Positions 12,131 to 22,290 of a stretch of 64,000 nt of DNA are shown here, in pieces. The first letter of the stretch is position 1. Every line of letters starts with the position of its first letter. This DNA is from Lumbricus rubellus (taxonomy: Eukaryota; Annelida; Clitellata; Crassiclitellata; Lumbricidae): assembly GCA_945859605.1 (NCBI GenBank), contig OX243827.1, forward strand, positions 28,995,641 through 29,059,640. Reading direction: 5' to 3'. A model generated the notes under the pieces. That model did not search any database. It worked only from the letters and a program-made list of their open reading frames with translations, and was not told the DNA's origin. The position numbers and the translations under genes were made by a program.

Positions 12131-15100
12131 GGCACCATGGGCTCAACGCCCGTAGGTGTCCACTGCCATTTTCACCAAAAATCTCCACTGCTCCCTGTCC
12201 ATCGCCATGTGACTCAGCTCCTGGAGTGATGCTCTTCCCCACCCGATGATGTCGTCCAACCATTCTCTGTGCGGTCTTCCTCTTCGATTTGTCCCCTCCA
12301 TTCTGCCGAAAACCAGTAGTTTTATTTTCCTGTCGTCTCCCATTCTGCATATATGCCCAAATAGCCCCATCTTTCTCCTGATCAGCTTCTGCATAATATT
12401 CTCCTTCAGGCGTATTCGTTTGTATAGTGCGACATTGGTAACTTTTTGTGTCCAGCCTATTCTCAGAATCTTTCGGTAGCACTTTCTTTCGAATGCCAAT
12501 ATCCTCCGTTCTATATCCTTTGTCACCACCCAAGACTCGCATCCATAAAGCACACCACTGAAGACACATGTCTGTAGTACTTTCATCTTAGTTTCCAGTC
12601 TTATCGCCTTGCTCCTCCAGATCTTGTCCATGGCTTTTAACGTTGCTGTGGCTTTTGCTATCCTTGCCCATACCTCCTTTCTGTTGTCTAGATCATATGT
12701 CGTATTGCTCCCAAGATATGTAAAATTCTCCAGCTGGTTTCCATCGCGTCGTGTGATGATTATCTTGTCGTATGTCCATTTTTTTCAAAATCGAGTTTAG
12801 ACTTGTTTTGTAGCAAAAAATTGTTTATCTTTCTTCACTGTTAACCGTTAGGAGATACGACAAGTCGTTTTAAAGATATTCAACAAAAACTACTTGTTGT
12901 TTGTCCAACATTGTCCATGATACAGGATTACCTTGTCGTATCTCTAATTTAGTAAGTAATTTTCTGTTGTATCTCCAGTACCGCATTAACGGTTTAAAAG
13001 TGCATTGTCGTATGTCCAGAGAAAGCTCGTCGCTGATTGGACGATAAGGAGATACGACATTAATACACTGCACACTTCATGGTATCATAGTGTCGTATGT
13101 CCAGAGAATAAAAAAACATTCTTTTATTTAAAAATGGTATTAAACTTGCGAAAATTGAAACGAACAAAGTCGCAATTGATTGTATATTGCTTTCTTTATT
13201 ATTTCATATTTTAAAAAAAAAATTCTCACGTCAGGATGACTTGCAATTGATTTAAATACATTTTTATACAACATTTTCCAAAATTTCACAAAAACATTCT
13301 AAGTTTCAGTTTAATTTTTGTGCAACATTCTTTAATTAATGTCGATGCTTTAATATGACGTCTTTCCTTGAAGTTTTATTGCACTGGATATTTTATTTTT
13401 GGCGTCCAAAGTTGCGAAACTTAAAACTCGTTTTTCTCGGAATTCACAAAAGTGGACATACGACACGATAATCCTCACACGACGATCGATGAGGAACTTC
13501 TTTCTACACTCCTTTTCTCCGAATACTAGAGTTTTCGTTTTCCCGAAGTTCATGGACAACCCATACCTCTTTCCTTCCTCGTTCAAAGCTTGTGCTGTTG
13601 TTTCTAACCGTTCCTCGTCGCTATCGATCAAGTCGATATCGTCTGCGAAACAAAGGTTATTGATCCTTGTGCCACTTATTACCACCCCATTCTCTTTATC
13701 TCTTATCTTATCCAGTACTCTTTCCAATAGTATAATGAAGGAGCTTGGGGATATTGGATCTCCTTGTCTTGTACCTCTACTTTAGTATTACTACTACTGA
13801 ACGGCATCCATGCAATTATTTTCAAAACTGTATGCCGTCCTGCCACTTATTTGACCAGCACAATCGACTTACATTTGTACATTATTACATTATAGTTTCA
13901 GGCAATTATATTATTTAACTGGTAGTAGTAGTAATACTAATAAATCAGTCAATCAGCAAGTGAACACTGACACAATACGAATACCGGTATTGCTGCTGTT
14001 GCAGGAAGACAGTCTGCTGTCCCTCCTGTCAATCATCGGCTGCAGTATTTCGGTCGCTGCTCTCATCCTTACTACTATCGTCTACGCCTTGACTTGGAAG
14101 TAAGTTGCAAAGAGCATCCGTAGGTCTTGAAATTTTCTGGTGAAAGTGTTTGATGATATTCTGTGTCGTTAAATTGTATTCTTGAGAATTGAGGTAGCCT
14201 AATTGTCCGGGACTGAGCCATAGCTGTTCTACTATGAGGGATTAGAAGTTGTGTGCTTGTTTTAGGACCGTGGTAGCTGATTGTTTTGATAGCTCTTTAC
14301 CTTCTATTATTAATTAAATAATGGCATTAATATTTATGTTTTCTGAACAGGCAGGCCAAATCAGCTCAAGCAACTGTGCTACTTAATCTCTGCATCGCTC
14401 TAATCATTGCTTATGTCATCTTCATGGCAGGAGCAGACAAAGTCGACTACAAGGTAAATCTACTTCAGAAAATGGATGACGCTTTGTAGGCCTACATGTA
14501 TAACTTCTTAAGCTGAATAATCCTGACTCTCATATAAACATTCGATTGGTGGGGACTCTTGTAATTCGCTATTGGTTTTCACTACTGCTACAGACTCCTC
14601 TCTTGTAGAACGCAGTGCTGAATTGAATTTTGGCGCTGCGCTTCGGGTTATAATAATTAGGCCTATAATAATAATAAATTAATAATTATTATTATTGATT
14701 GGCCAACGAGATATCTGTGTGTGCGCGTGAGACGCTGAGGTTATTCGATTTGATTCTTGAACAAAATGAACAGTATGCGGTCTATTTGGGTTGTTAGAGA
14801 TTGAGTTAAAGTTAGTGTTACAATTTGTTTAATATAATTTCTAAGAAAGAGGAAACTATTTGAAAGCTTTTAACTCTTTCGAATTGAATTAGGCCTAATA
14901 GCTACGCATTACCAAGGGTTAAATATTTATGAATCGACGTAGCGAAATAGAGTTATTATTAAATTTGTAGATCGGTTGCACAGTTGTTGCTGTTCTGTTG
15001 CACTACTTCTTCCTGGTCGCTTTCTTCATCATGTTGATCGAGGGTGTTGAGTTGGTGCTCTACATCATCTTTGTCTTCCACGTTAGACGAACGAGAGAAA

Positions 15101-18100
15101 CTATCATGCTCATCGCCGCCGCTTGGGGTAAATATTTGATGGTTTGGCTTAGGCCAGCGGTTCCCAACCCGTGGCCCGCGGGCCAAAAGTGGCCCGCCAG
15201 GCCTCAGGAAATGGCCCGCCAGGCTTCAAAAATGGCCCGCATCTCTCAAAGAATTAACAAAAATATATGAAAAATTGGCAATTTTGACAGGATAAAACTC
15301 ATACTTATTTTATTTTACAAATTATTTTATTTTTTTACGTCTATAAATAACATCAAATATTCTATTTTGAGTCAATTACAACAATTTTATATGCTTTAAG
15401 TTAATTAAATTTTAGCATTGTGGCCCCCTAATGTCCTTTAACTAATAAAAAGTGGCCCTCGTGTCCTCCAACTTAGAAAAAGTGGCCCTAAGCTCGAAAA
15501 AGGTTGGGAACCACTGGCTTAGGCTATTGATTTCTATTTATACGTGATATGATATAGGCCTACACTACATGTAACTTTACTTAATTACTAATTACAAATT
15601 AAGGCCTACTCCTGCCCCAGTTTGACTAGCGTGACATAGACTACATGTACTTTGACTGATTAGACTATTCATTGTTTGTGTTTTTCTTATCGGTTCAGTT
15701 CTACCGGTCATAATTGTTGGCGCGTCTCTTGGATCCACAAAATTTGAAGGATACGGCCACGAGGAAGCGTAAGAAATTTTTTAAATCTAAATTCAGTATT
15801 ATATAAATACAATTTTTGAAAGTTCACAGTTCACTTCATGACACAGTGCGCTTTCTTGAGACTTTAAAACGAGCCATCCGTTAATTAATTTTGCTTAGAC
15901 TCTGCTGCTCACGTGCATCCACCTGCCAGCGGAACCATTGCGATAAGGACTGTTGTTCATATTATTGTTTATGTAATAATTAATGTGTCTACAAAATTAA
16001 TCACGAATAATATCGGCACTGAAGCGTCATTGCTTTTCGGCATGGACACTCACTGGACAATGCCTTCGCTCTTAATAATTATTAATTAGCCAGGGAATGT
16101 TTTTGTGTGTAAATTTCACAGTTCTGGAATCAAATAATGAAAATGCGAGTAATGGAGGTGAGACAATAATATTATCTCTATTTCACCTCCTGGCTATGAA
16201 GATCCAATGATTTAGTACAATGGCTTTCCGCGATCCTTTTGTGGCACTGAGTGTCGTCGACTAAATTTAATACAGTTTCAGGATATTCTCCCTGTTCCTG
16301 ATAGCATTAGTCTCTCAGGCATCCTACGCGTCTGCGCCTCGGAGTGAAAAATACTGACAATCATGGGCGCCGACTCTGCGAGGCCCGTGAGTGCTCAGCA
16401 CCGCCTGAAATTGGCCATGCGAGGCCCGCCTATGCTTGGGCACCACCAGAAATCAGCCAGCAAGATGTGCTTTTTATGAGATTATATCTCTGCTGGCATT
16501 GCTTTTCTACAAAAATAATTTCGTCCTTTATAAATTTTTAAATCTCAGTTAGTCTGCCTTACCATTACTCCAGTTTTACCCCATTCAGTAGTCTGAACTC
16601 CATTGGTCGTCAGCCGATCAGCGAATACGAGGAAACACCGAAATCCTGCTTATTCGATCCGCTTCCGTCATTTTTTTAATACGGGCGAAGGCGACGCTTT
16701 TAATTACATTGATTCCTTTTTATTGTAGCCTACATGCTCAATAATGTTCCTCTCTGGACGAGAGTCACCTCCCATCATCACAAAAGCGGGAAATTGCTTT
16801 TATCTGCGTTAGCAAATCGGCCTTTACTAAATTGACAAACCTTTTGAAAGACTATATGATAAACTATTTCCACATTGTTAATATTGAGTTACTAAATAGT
16901 GGCTATTGTAGACAGAATGGTTTGATTTCTTGTGCAAAGTTGAGTCTATTGACCTAATTATACTAGGGGAGAGTGCTCCAAGGTGCCCATGCTAACGAAA
17001 ATTGTACTTTTCTTCTGCATGTGTGGATTCCAAGAAAGGTAGGCCTACATGTAAATCCAAAGAGTGATCTTTTTTAAACAATTGTGAAGAAAATTTATTG
17101 AAGTTTTTAAATCATGTCTTTAAGCAATGAAATAATAAGAAATTTTGATGAGATAGCATCTTAAAATGTCACTTTTTCAGTGTGGATTTTTAAAACAAAG
17201 GCAAGGATGCTTTTCAAGTATTAAACCACGATCAATTTCGTCAAAATGACAGCCTAAGATTCTACCATTACAGTATGGCAATAAAAAAATTCGAAATTGG
17301 GAGTAGCACGTCCCTCCTCTAAACCCCATTGCGCGTTGAGCGCCTCGGCGATCGTCCTTAAAACCAGAACCAATAACTCTCCTATCAAAAAAGGGTCTAA
17401 AAAATTTTCCGCGCTCACGCGCGGATTTTTTTTCTTCTTTGGGCACTCACACTCTTCGATTCAACTCGGCGCCTATGCTGACAATAATGCACAACGGGCA
17501 GAAATACCTTTTGTATTATTGGTTGTTTTGTCACCGCCTTCTGTATTTGCAGATGTTGGTTGTCAATTGAGAATGGTCTCATCTGGGCATTTGCTGGTCC
17601 TGTCCTGTTCATTATCGCGGCAAGTAGCCTAATCTACATGTACACAACGCTTCTTTTATTGTGCGTCTAAACAGAACAAAGGCCTACAGAATATAGGCCA
17701 AAATTAATTAATGCGTTTGACAGTAATCTTTATCTTTACCAATGTGATTTTTGAAACATTTGAATTTCTGAGTCTACTAAACTTGGGTTTGGCGTTGATA
17801 TAAATTGGAAGTAGATCTGTAGGGGCCTACATCTCGGTTCCAAGATATAAAAAAAAATTAAATTTGTTCAAAGCCTATAAACAGAAAGATATTTTCCAAA
17901 GTTAGTCTTAACTGACTAAGATTATACAATATACATGCATAAATTGGAATATTAAACCTTGACGAATGATATTATTTTAGCTTTTAAATTTAGTTCTAAA
18001 AACAAAACAGACAAACTTTGCTAAACAAAATTTGATTTTCTAGAGTCAACTCAATTTGGGTGATATACATGTAGCCTAAATTGAAAGGAAATCTGTAGTA

Positions 18101-20092
18101 GAGTGCAAAACGAAGTTCTAAGATAGAAAAGAAATAGCCTACTTGTTCATGTAGCCTACTGTAGACAAAATGTATCTATAGGTAAATTGTTCTGACTAAG
18201 CCATTCGCTACATGGGTTAAATATGGAGAGTCACACAGTGGCAAATACGTTTTGGTTCGACTATTAAAACTAATGAGCACCAAAGCCATGTCTTCAGCAA
18301 AGAGGTCAGCATCTGATCTTTCGGATACTCACCTGATTTTTCGCCTGGGCTTTGATGAGTCATTAAATACATTAGACACTGATTTGATTCTAATACAAAG
18401 CGATGCGTTAGAGTATTGCCATGCAATGCATTTTCTGTTCCACTCAGAACATCACATGCTTACTGGATTCATATTTTAAACAGGTTAACTTCATCATTCT
18501 AATAATCGTGTTGCGGTGGATGTCTAAGAAGAAAGCTTTACTCGCCAACAACTCAAAGAAGAGAGACGAGATCAGGTAAACACCGATATCAAGTGCATAA
18601 GATCTCTGCGATCACCCAGAATTTCAAATATAGGCTACTTGTACGTGATATAGCCTATTTTTAGTTGACTATTTCGCATAAGGTACTCTCTGGTCGATGT
18701 GCAAGAATAGAAATTTTTGACTTAAACATTGGTTGCAGTTCAAATGCATGATTCTGGGGCTTGAGATAATCTTCACATGCAATAAATTATAGCCTATCTT
18801 CGTTCGTTTGTTGTTGAAGAGCGACGATTTGGAATCTGTCGGTGACTTGTCCAGTACTTGGCCTTGGCTGGCTCTTCGGCGTCTTCTCCATTCTCTTCGA
18901 TCAAGTTGTCTTCCAATATATGTTTGTCATCGTCAACTCACTTCAGGTAAGATCGCTTTAGACCGCATTAGCCCACGCTTTTTAAAACCAGACTCAATGT
19001 GGCCATGCTGTCGATGAACACTTGAAGAGACTGCGACTATAACCATCAAATTCAATTTATCTGGTTGGACATTCTGCACTGCAGCTTGCAACGTTTGACG
19101 TGACTGCTCTTGTTGACGATTTCCACCCCGTCTTTTCTTCATCTGTCCTGCACCTTGGTGTCAAGCTCGACCAATTATAGTCAACAGAACTTTTGCTCCA
19201 ACAATTCACCGCCCCTGTTTGGACAAGCCGCAACAGGAAATCGTACGGTTACCCATACTTTACGTCGGTAATTTTACGTAGCCTAATGCTTCAAAAACAC
19301 CGCAGTTTGGTAATTAAGACATTATTTCGTATTATAGCGAGATGAGTGTTTTTAATTTGACGGTCAGTGATTCCCGGTGAGACTGTTTGTTTTTACAGGG
19401 ACTGCTCATCTTTACATTCCACGCACTTTTCCATAATAAGGTAAGTAAACTTATCATTAGCTACTGGCATATACTCTACCACTATAACGGATTTGATTGA
19501 ATGTTTTACTACCTGTGCCGCTTTAAGCCAAACTAGGTCAGGCTATAAAAAGTATGATTATAATTCTTTATTCTATTGGTTCCTGATAGCATTGGGCCCG
19601 TAGCACTGCAAGTCTACGAACACGTTCCCAACAAAATTAAGCCTTTCACACTACAAAAATTCCCGAGTATGCTCGTGAGTGCAATCCAGAAACTCTTGAC
19701 ATAATTGTAAACCTTCAATGTAGGAAAAATCTTTTGTTCGACTAGGAATGTTTGCCGGAGCCACTCTCGACTTTGCTTTTCACTGCTGTTCATTTACATT
19801 TATTTCATTTAGCTTACAGCGATAAATGTGTTGGTGCTTCTGTATCTAGAAAATGAACGAGAGAATTTCCTCCGCGTATTCAAACTATATTGGCCGCTAT
19901 CGAAAGACCGACCTTAGCGCTTCCACTAAGACGACTTCCGCTCAAGATCACAGTACAAAGAAAACAGACAAAAAGGACTTCGCTTCAAAAGTTGAAATTG
20001 GAACAAAGGACAATTCACAGCACAGCACTGCAACACAGCATACGGGCTTCGACGACTCTGAAACCTTGGAACTAAATGGTCCAAAGGAATAA
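1892..20092 (+). CDS. Gene A: Ig-HormR-GAIN-7TM adhesion GPCR, 5' end outside the window
   Basis: Spliced model: 1892-2082, 3613-3753, 5181-5378, 6545-6643, 7179-7288, 7893-8075, 8518-8586, 8849-8957, 9112-9228, 9466-9547, 10991-11099, 11580-11629, 11897-12008, 14005-14099, 14351-14453, 14971-15127, 15699-15768, 17553-17619, 18484-18575, 18820-18946, 19399-19440, 19850-20092. All junctions stay in frame, giving about 855 codons. Seen: second half of Ig3, Ig4, a Cys-rich HormR domain, GAIN with a GPS motif, seven hydrophobic segments with family B2 signatures, and an 80-residue tail. Known: such receptors sit in the plasma membrane, self-cleave at the GPS and signal through G proteins when the tethered agonist is exposed. 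Exon sizes and phases match gene B almost one for one, so A and B are tandem duplicates. The extra GAIN-entry exon of gene B (38249-38329) was not found here. Ligand and orthology group are unknown. Confidence 0.88.
2290..2400 (-). mobile_element. tRNA-derived SINE remnant
   Basis: On the minus strand a stretch reads like a tRNA 5' half with an A box (TGGTTAACACGCTG) followed by a B box (GAGTTCGAGCC). This is the usual head of a tRNA-derived SINE. A degraded match lies in the corresponding gene B intron near 31650-31745, so the insertion probably predates the A/B duplication. A functional tRNA gene is unlikely. Confidence 0.45.
3842..4180. mobile_element. hAT-type MITE with 8-bp target duplication
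   Basis: The ends are inverted repeats (CAGGGGTGTCAAA and TTTGACACCTCTG), flanked by the exact 8-bp direct repeat ATGTAGAG at 3834-3841 and 4181-4188. The interior repeats GGCCCGC-type words. Terminal CAG/CTG and an 8-bp duplication are hallmarks of the hAT superfamily. The element is too short for a transposase, so it is non-autonomous. It lies in the gene A intron between the two Ig4 exons. Confidence 0.9.
4487..4628. repeat. Fold-back hairpin, about 140 bp
   Basis: Two arms are near-complementary: ACACACAT followed by AGATATTTCTGCAG and TTGGTCACGGCGAA on the left, and the reverse order on the right. The loop is only about 20 bases. It could be a fold-back MITE. I could not assign a target-site duplication with certainty. 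It sits in the gene A intron inside Ig4. Confidence 0.7.
5650..6044. repeat. C-rich low-complexity block with ATCCGGGGGGAT motifs
   Basis: The first 240 bases are strongly C-rich on the + strand. They are followed by several copies of a motif around ATCCGGGGGGAT in both orientations. Open frames here are composition artefacts without codon structure or homology. The block sits directly upstream of the dispersed repeat at 6045. Confidence 0.5.
6045..6365. repeat. Dispersed repeat, copy 1
   Basis: This segment is clearly similar, with substitutions and small indels, to 54495-54812. Shared landmarks in order are a GTGACTCTAATTG-like block, CCTAAGCAATG, CAACTCGAATT, repeated AAGTGTT words, CACGCGGAAG and a terminal GGGGATACTCTATTT. 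No terminal inverted repeat or coding capacity is evident. One copy is in gene A and the other lies between genes B and C. Confidence 0.75.
6545..7288 (+). CDS. Gene A exons for the HormR domain
   Basis: Exons 6545-6643 and 7179-7288 join in phase 1. The product has Cys (EVCDNE), Trp (IRWLR), Cys-Pro (RRCPR), two further Cys (LCSRKC), Trp (AHWSE) and a final Cys (NGCFD), the spacing of the extracellular hormone-receptor domain (HormR, Pfam HRM). Known: HormR precedes GAIN in several aGPCR subfamilies. The last residues ([10 protein letters not shown]) begin the helical GAIN lead-in. Domain length is about 60 residues, normal for the family. Confidence 0.85.
7654..7798. mobile_element. Short hAT-type MITE
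   Basis: Inverted ends CAGTGGCGTAGCCAGG and TTGTCTACGCCACTG are flanked by AATGCACC (7646-7653) and AATACACC (7799-7806), a 7-of-8 match. The CAGTGGCGTAG terminus is widespread in animal hAT MITEs. No coding capacity. It lies in the intron between the HormR and GAIN exons. Confidence 0.8.
7893..12008 (+). CDS. Gene A exons for GAIN domain and GPS
   Basis: Eight exons (7893-8075, 8518-8586, 8849-8957, 9112-9228, 9466-9547, 10991-11099, 11580-11629, 11897-12008). The N-terminal part is helical, with several N-linked glycosylation sequons. The C-terminal part carries the GPS: Trp in CVFWNFE and GEWDSSGC, then [13 protein letters not shown]. Cleavage would fall between Leu and Thr of HLT, leaving TNFAVLM as the start of the tethered agonist. 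All GPS Cys and Trp residues are present, so autoproteolysis is expected. The intron after 9547 holds a mariner-type MITE at the point where gene B looks like an empty site. Confidence 0.9.
9581..10360. mobile_element. Tc1/mariner-type non-autonomous element
   Basis: Perfectly matching ends start CACTGTGTCCACG and finish CGTGGACACAGTG, with TA on both sides (9579-9580 and 10361-10362). The inverted repeats continue inward for at least 60 bases, including a TAACTCGGTCAAAAC block. The same family, in the opposite orientation, is at 59654-60439. The gene B intron after 42088 looks like the empty site. The interior has only transposase traces. Confidence 0.9.
12091..13797 (-). mobile_element. 5'-truncated non-LTR retrotransposon, split by a nested MITE
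   Basis: Minus-strand open frames encode the C-terminal half of a reverse transcriptase: [15 protein letters not shown] residues near 13780, the catalytic block FADDIDLI near 13640, then after the nested MITE the segment [15 protein letters not shown] and [12 protein letters not shown]. The 3' end is a (GAT)n tail, seen as (ATC)n at 12091-12130. An 11-bp duplication, TGAACGGCATC, flanks the insertion at 12080-12090 and 13798-13808. Known: truncated 5' ends, simple-repeat tails and variable duplications are typical of LINEs. The clade is RTE/Jockey-like, not settled. The copy lies in the intron after the GPS exon of gene A. Confidence 0.9.
12747..13484. mobile_element. MITE nested in the LINE, 4-bp target duplication
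   Basis: The 738-bp insert has inverted ends of about 32 bp starting CGTCGTGTGA(T/G)GATTATC and continuing GTCGTATGTCCA. ATCG is duplicated at 12743-12746 and 13485-13488. Removing the insert and one duplication puts the LINE back in frame across ID/GNQLENF. Internally the words GTCGTATGTCC and GGAGATACGAC recur several times in both orientations, like subterminal transposase-binding repeats. No coding frame is convincing. I do not recognise the superfamily. Confidence 0.85.
14005..19440 (+). CDS. Gene A exons for the 7TM domain
   Basis: Eight exons: 14005-14099 (TM1), 14351-14453 (TM2, [14 protein letters not shown]), 14971-15127 (TM3, starting IGC with HYFFLVAFF and ending in an RRTRETIM loop), 15699-15768 (TM4), 17553-17619 (CWLS of loop 2 and TM5, IWAFAGPVL), 18484-18575 (end of TM5 and loop 3), 18820-18946 (TM6, LGLGWLFGV, and start of TM7, [11 protein letters not shown]) and 19399-19440 (TM7, GLLIF). 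The Cys at the top of TM3 and the Cys of CWLS form the conserved disulfide. These motifs are diagnostic of aGPCR/family B receptors. The TM5 exon uses a GC donor (GCG|gcaagt), also found in gene B. Confidence 0.92.
15155..15516. mobile_element. hAT-type MITE with 8-bp target duplication
   Basis: Inverted ends CAGCGGTTCCCAACC and GGTTGGGAACCACTG are flanked by an exact GCTTAGGC repeat at 15147-15154 and 15517-15524. The interior has GTGGCCCGC-type words at both sides, like the element at 3842-4180. It lies just after the TM3 exon of gene A and is non-autonomous. Confidence 0.93.
15769..17552. other. Gene A intron between TM4 and TM5, nothing recognised
   Basis: AT-rich sequence with no identified mobile element or exon. 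Short open frames on both strands have no codon structure or recognisable motifs. Confidence 0.5.
19850..20092 (+). CDS. Gene A last exon: cytoplasmic tail
   Basis: The exon starts after CTGTATCTAG in phase 0 and encodes an 80-residue tail beginning [19 protein letters not shown], then Thr/Ser/Lys-rich sequence ending ELNGPKE. The membrane-proximal part matches the gene B tail (MNEKISAVYYKYIGICRK). The rest is much shorter than in gene B and lacks its repeats. The internal ATG at 19853 is not a separate gene start. Confidence 0.85.
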   Translation, partial: KMNERISSAYSNYIGRYRKTDLSASTKTTSAQDHSTKKTDKKDFASKVEIGTKDNSQHSTATQHTGFDDSETLELNGPKE

Positions 20093-20774
20093 GGTCAGCA
20101 TCTCGGTGACGTGACAATGGAGGAAGTGAAACCTGAGGAAACTACCATAAAATCAAGCATTTATTAAGCAGTACTTCGGAAACTCAGCTTTGGTTGCATT
20201 TATTCAAGTCGACGTCCATGTCTAACAGAACATTATTATTCTCGACCATAACAAGTTTGTTTAGATTCGCAGACTATTATTTTCTGTCATAGTATAATAA
20301 TTGGACTTTGACATTATTTTTCTTTACTAACAAAAAGTCGTTACCTGTCGCGTATAAAAAAGATGCTTAATGGACTGGTTGATCTGGTCCGCCTGTAATA
20401 TTGAAATTCATAACACCATGGACGGAGACTAATTTGGGAACAGAAGGAACAATCCCACAATATCTGTCACAGGTGGGGGGACCGTATGTCTGTTGTAGGT
20501 TGACCGTCCCACCACAACATAGCCTAAACTCATAATATGCTAATCACGAAATTTCGATCAAACGACTAAAATCAGAAAAACATTCGTCGATGAAAAATGT
20601 CGTCAACTCGAACTTAGCCGTCCACACAAAATGTTGCCTCTCAGCGATCGTCCTTAGCGCCGCTCGTTGGAACCTTAACTTTTGAGCCAAGTCTTTGCTT
20701 ATGCATAACACTTGAGATCTATCAGAATTATTCATCGAAAATTAAGGTAGCAGACCGTTCAGTTCGTCAATTTA

Positions 20775-20780
20775 AATAAA
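20775..20780 (+). promoter_or_regulatory. Candidate gene A polyadenylation signal
   Basis: AATAAA lies about 680 bases past the gene A stop codon. It is the nearest canonical hexamer I saw downstream. In AT-rich DNA the hexamer arises by chance, so the assignment is tentative. Confidence 0.35.
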
Positions 20781-21408
20781 ATCTCTGTTGCTCTTCGATC
20801 AGTCATTCTCATTTTCACGTTAGAATAATTCGTGCTGTTAGCTATTCGGATTTCATTTTTATTTAGATCTAAGTCACCCGAGTCTTTATAGTTGTGTCGG
20901 CCAACATGAACTCGATAGTCTACACCTCAATTTTCACGCTATGTTAAATGTTTAAAAACTCGTATTAGCTAAAATTAATCGAATAAACTATAATACAGAA
21001 CGTTGGTGTGTTTGCATGGTAAGGAGATTTTGGTCTGGTTCTTTAGCATAGGCCGCATGTTTGATATAGAAATGAGAGATGTAGGTTACGCTGTTTCAAC
21101 GGCTGCAGATAGAAACTACGTCACCGTTGTAGAGCTGAAGTTTTGTCTAAGTTCTACTGAATTTAACATTTCTGCATTCTGTTAAGCGATAAAAAATTAA
21201 CTTAGACATAGGCCAATTATGCATCTAAGAAGTAATCTAAGTCATCCAGATTGTCGTCTTATTTGCCAACATCCGTGATAGGTTCCGCTTCCTTGTTCGT
21301 CTCGTGTCGCAGCCAAGGGCTAGACAGGAAAAGCTCACATGAACCTCGATCTGAAGATTACGTCCTTCACACAAAACCCAAATCATTTTGCTACCCGATT
21401 ATGAAAGT

Positions 21409-21463
21409 AATTCTACTCTGCTTACTGTTTGATTAATAATCAAACAGTAAGCACAGTAGAATT
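21409..21463. repeat. Near-perfect 27-bp hairpin
   Basis: The left arm (AATTCTACTCTGC followed by TTACTGTTTGATTA) pairs with the right arm at 21437-21463 with one mismatch and a one-base loop. It sits about 30 bases upstream of the MITE at 21497. It could be a tiny fold-back element or a cruciform site. Confidence 0.85.
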
Positions 21464-21496
21464 CGCAGTAGTAGAAATTATAATAGTAGTGGCACC

Positions 21497-21842
21497 CAGT
21501 GGCAGCGCCAGGATTTCAGTTTTGGGGGCTAAATTTTCTGGACTTTTTAAATTTTTATTGGCCAAATTTCTGACGACCTTCCTTTTTTCAGTCATTCGGC
21601 CGAAATCTCGGAAAAAATGTCCATTATCGCCGCGAAAAATTCTGATGACCTTTTTTTAAAGTCATCCGGCCGAAATCTTGGAAAAATAAATTTCCAGCTT
21701 TTTTTAGTCCTCAGCTTTGATTTTTTTTTGGGGGGGGGGGTGGCTGAACGTCCAAATAATAAATTTTTACATGGCGAAAAAAACGGATCGCCTATTTTGG
21801 GGAACTTAGCCCCACCCCCTAGCCCCCCTGCCGCCGCTACTG
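21497..21842. mobile_element. hAT-type MITE of the CAGTGGCGGCGCCAGG family
   Basis: Ends CAGTGGCAGCGCCAGG and CTGCCGCCGCTACTG are inverted and flanked by GTGGCACC (21489-21496) and TTGGCACC (21843-21850), a 7-of-8 match. A shorter relative is at 49148-49366. Both share a GGATTTCAGTTTT block next to the left end and a TTAGCCCC..CCCCCCTG block next to the right end. Confidence 0.85.
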
Positions 21843-22140
21843 TTGGCACCAGCGGCAGGAATTATTATAGGCCTAGTAGACTAGACTAACGTGAAAATTA
21901 TCGTTTTCAACGTTAGGTCCTATGCCTTTCGATGCCTTGGCTGGTCAGTTCTGTAGTGCCCAAAACAGACAGCGAGTTTCTTATTTGGAGCGCGACTGAG
22001 ATGCGCTGGAGCAGATGGTTGGTTTCTCGCTGATCACCGGTCGCTATAGAGAAATCCTGCCTCCCAGCTCCTGAACGAATTCCAGAGACTCGGAGTGCCA
22101 GCAGTGCTTCCTCCGGTTTCGATTATTTTAGTTTATGATT

Positions 22141-22201
22141 TAGTTTATTATTATTATTATTATGATTATTATTATTATTGTTGTTATTATTGTTATTATT
22201 A

Positions 22202-22233
<32 letters not shown>

Positions 22234-22290
22234 GTTGTTATTATTATTATTATTATATACTTTATTTGTAAATTTTATTATTATTATTAT
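22141..22290. repeat. ATT/TTA trinucleotide microsatellite
   Basis: Imperfect (ATT)n array with interspersed GTT and ATC units and a short interruption near 22255-22275. Intergenic. Confidence 0.9.

Noticed and set aside
12006..12569. 187-codon minus-strand frame with a poly-Met stretch
   Set aside because: Shadow frame of the LINE reverse transcriptase and its (ATC)n tail; the true frame is the adjacent one with YGCESW.
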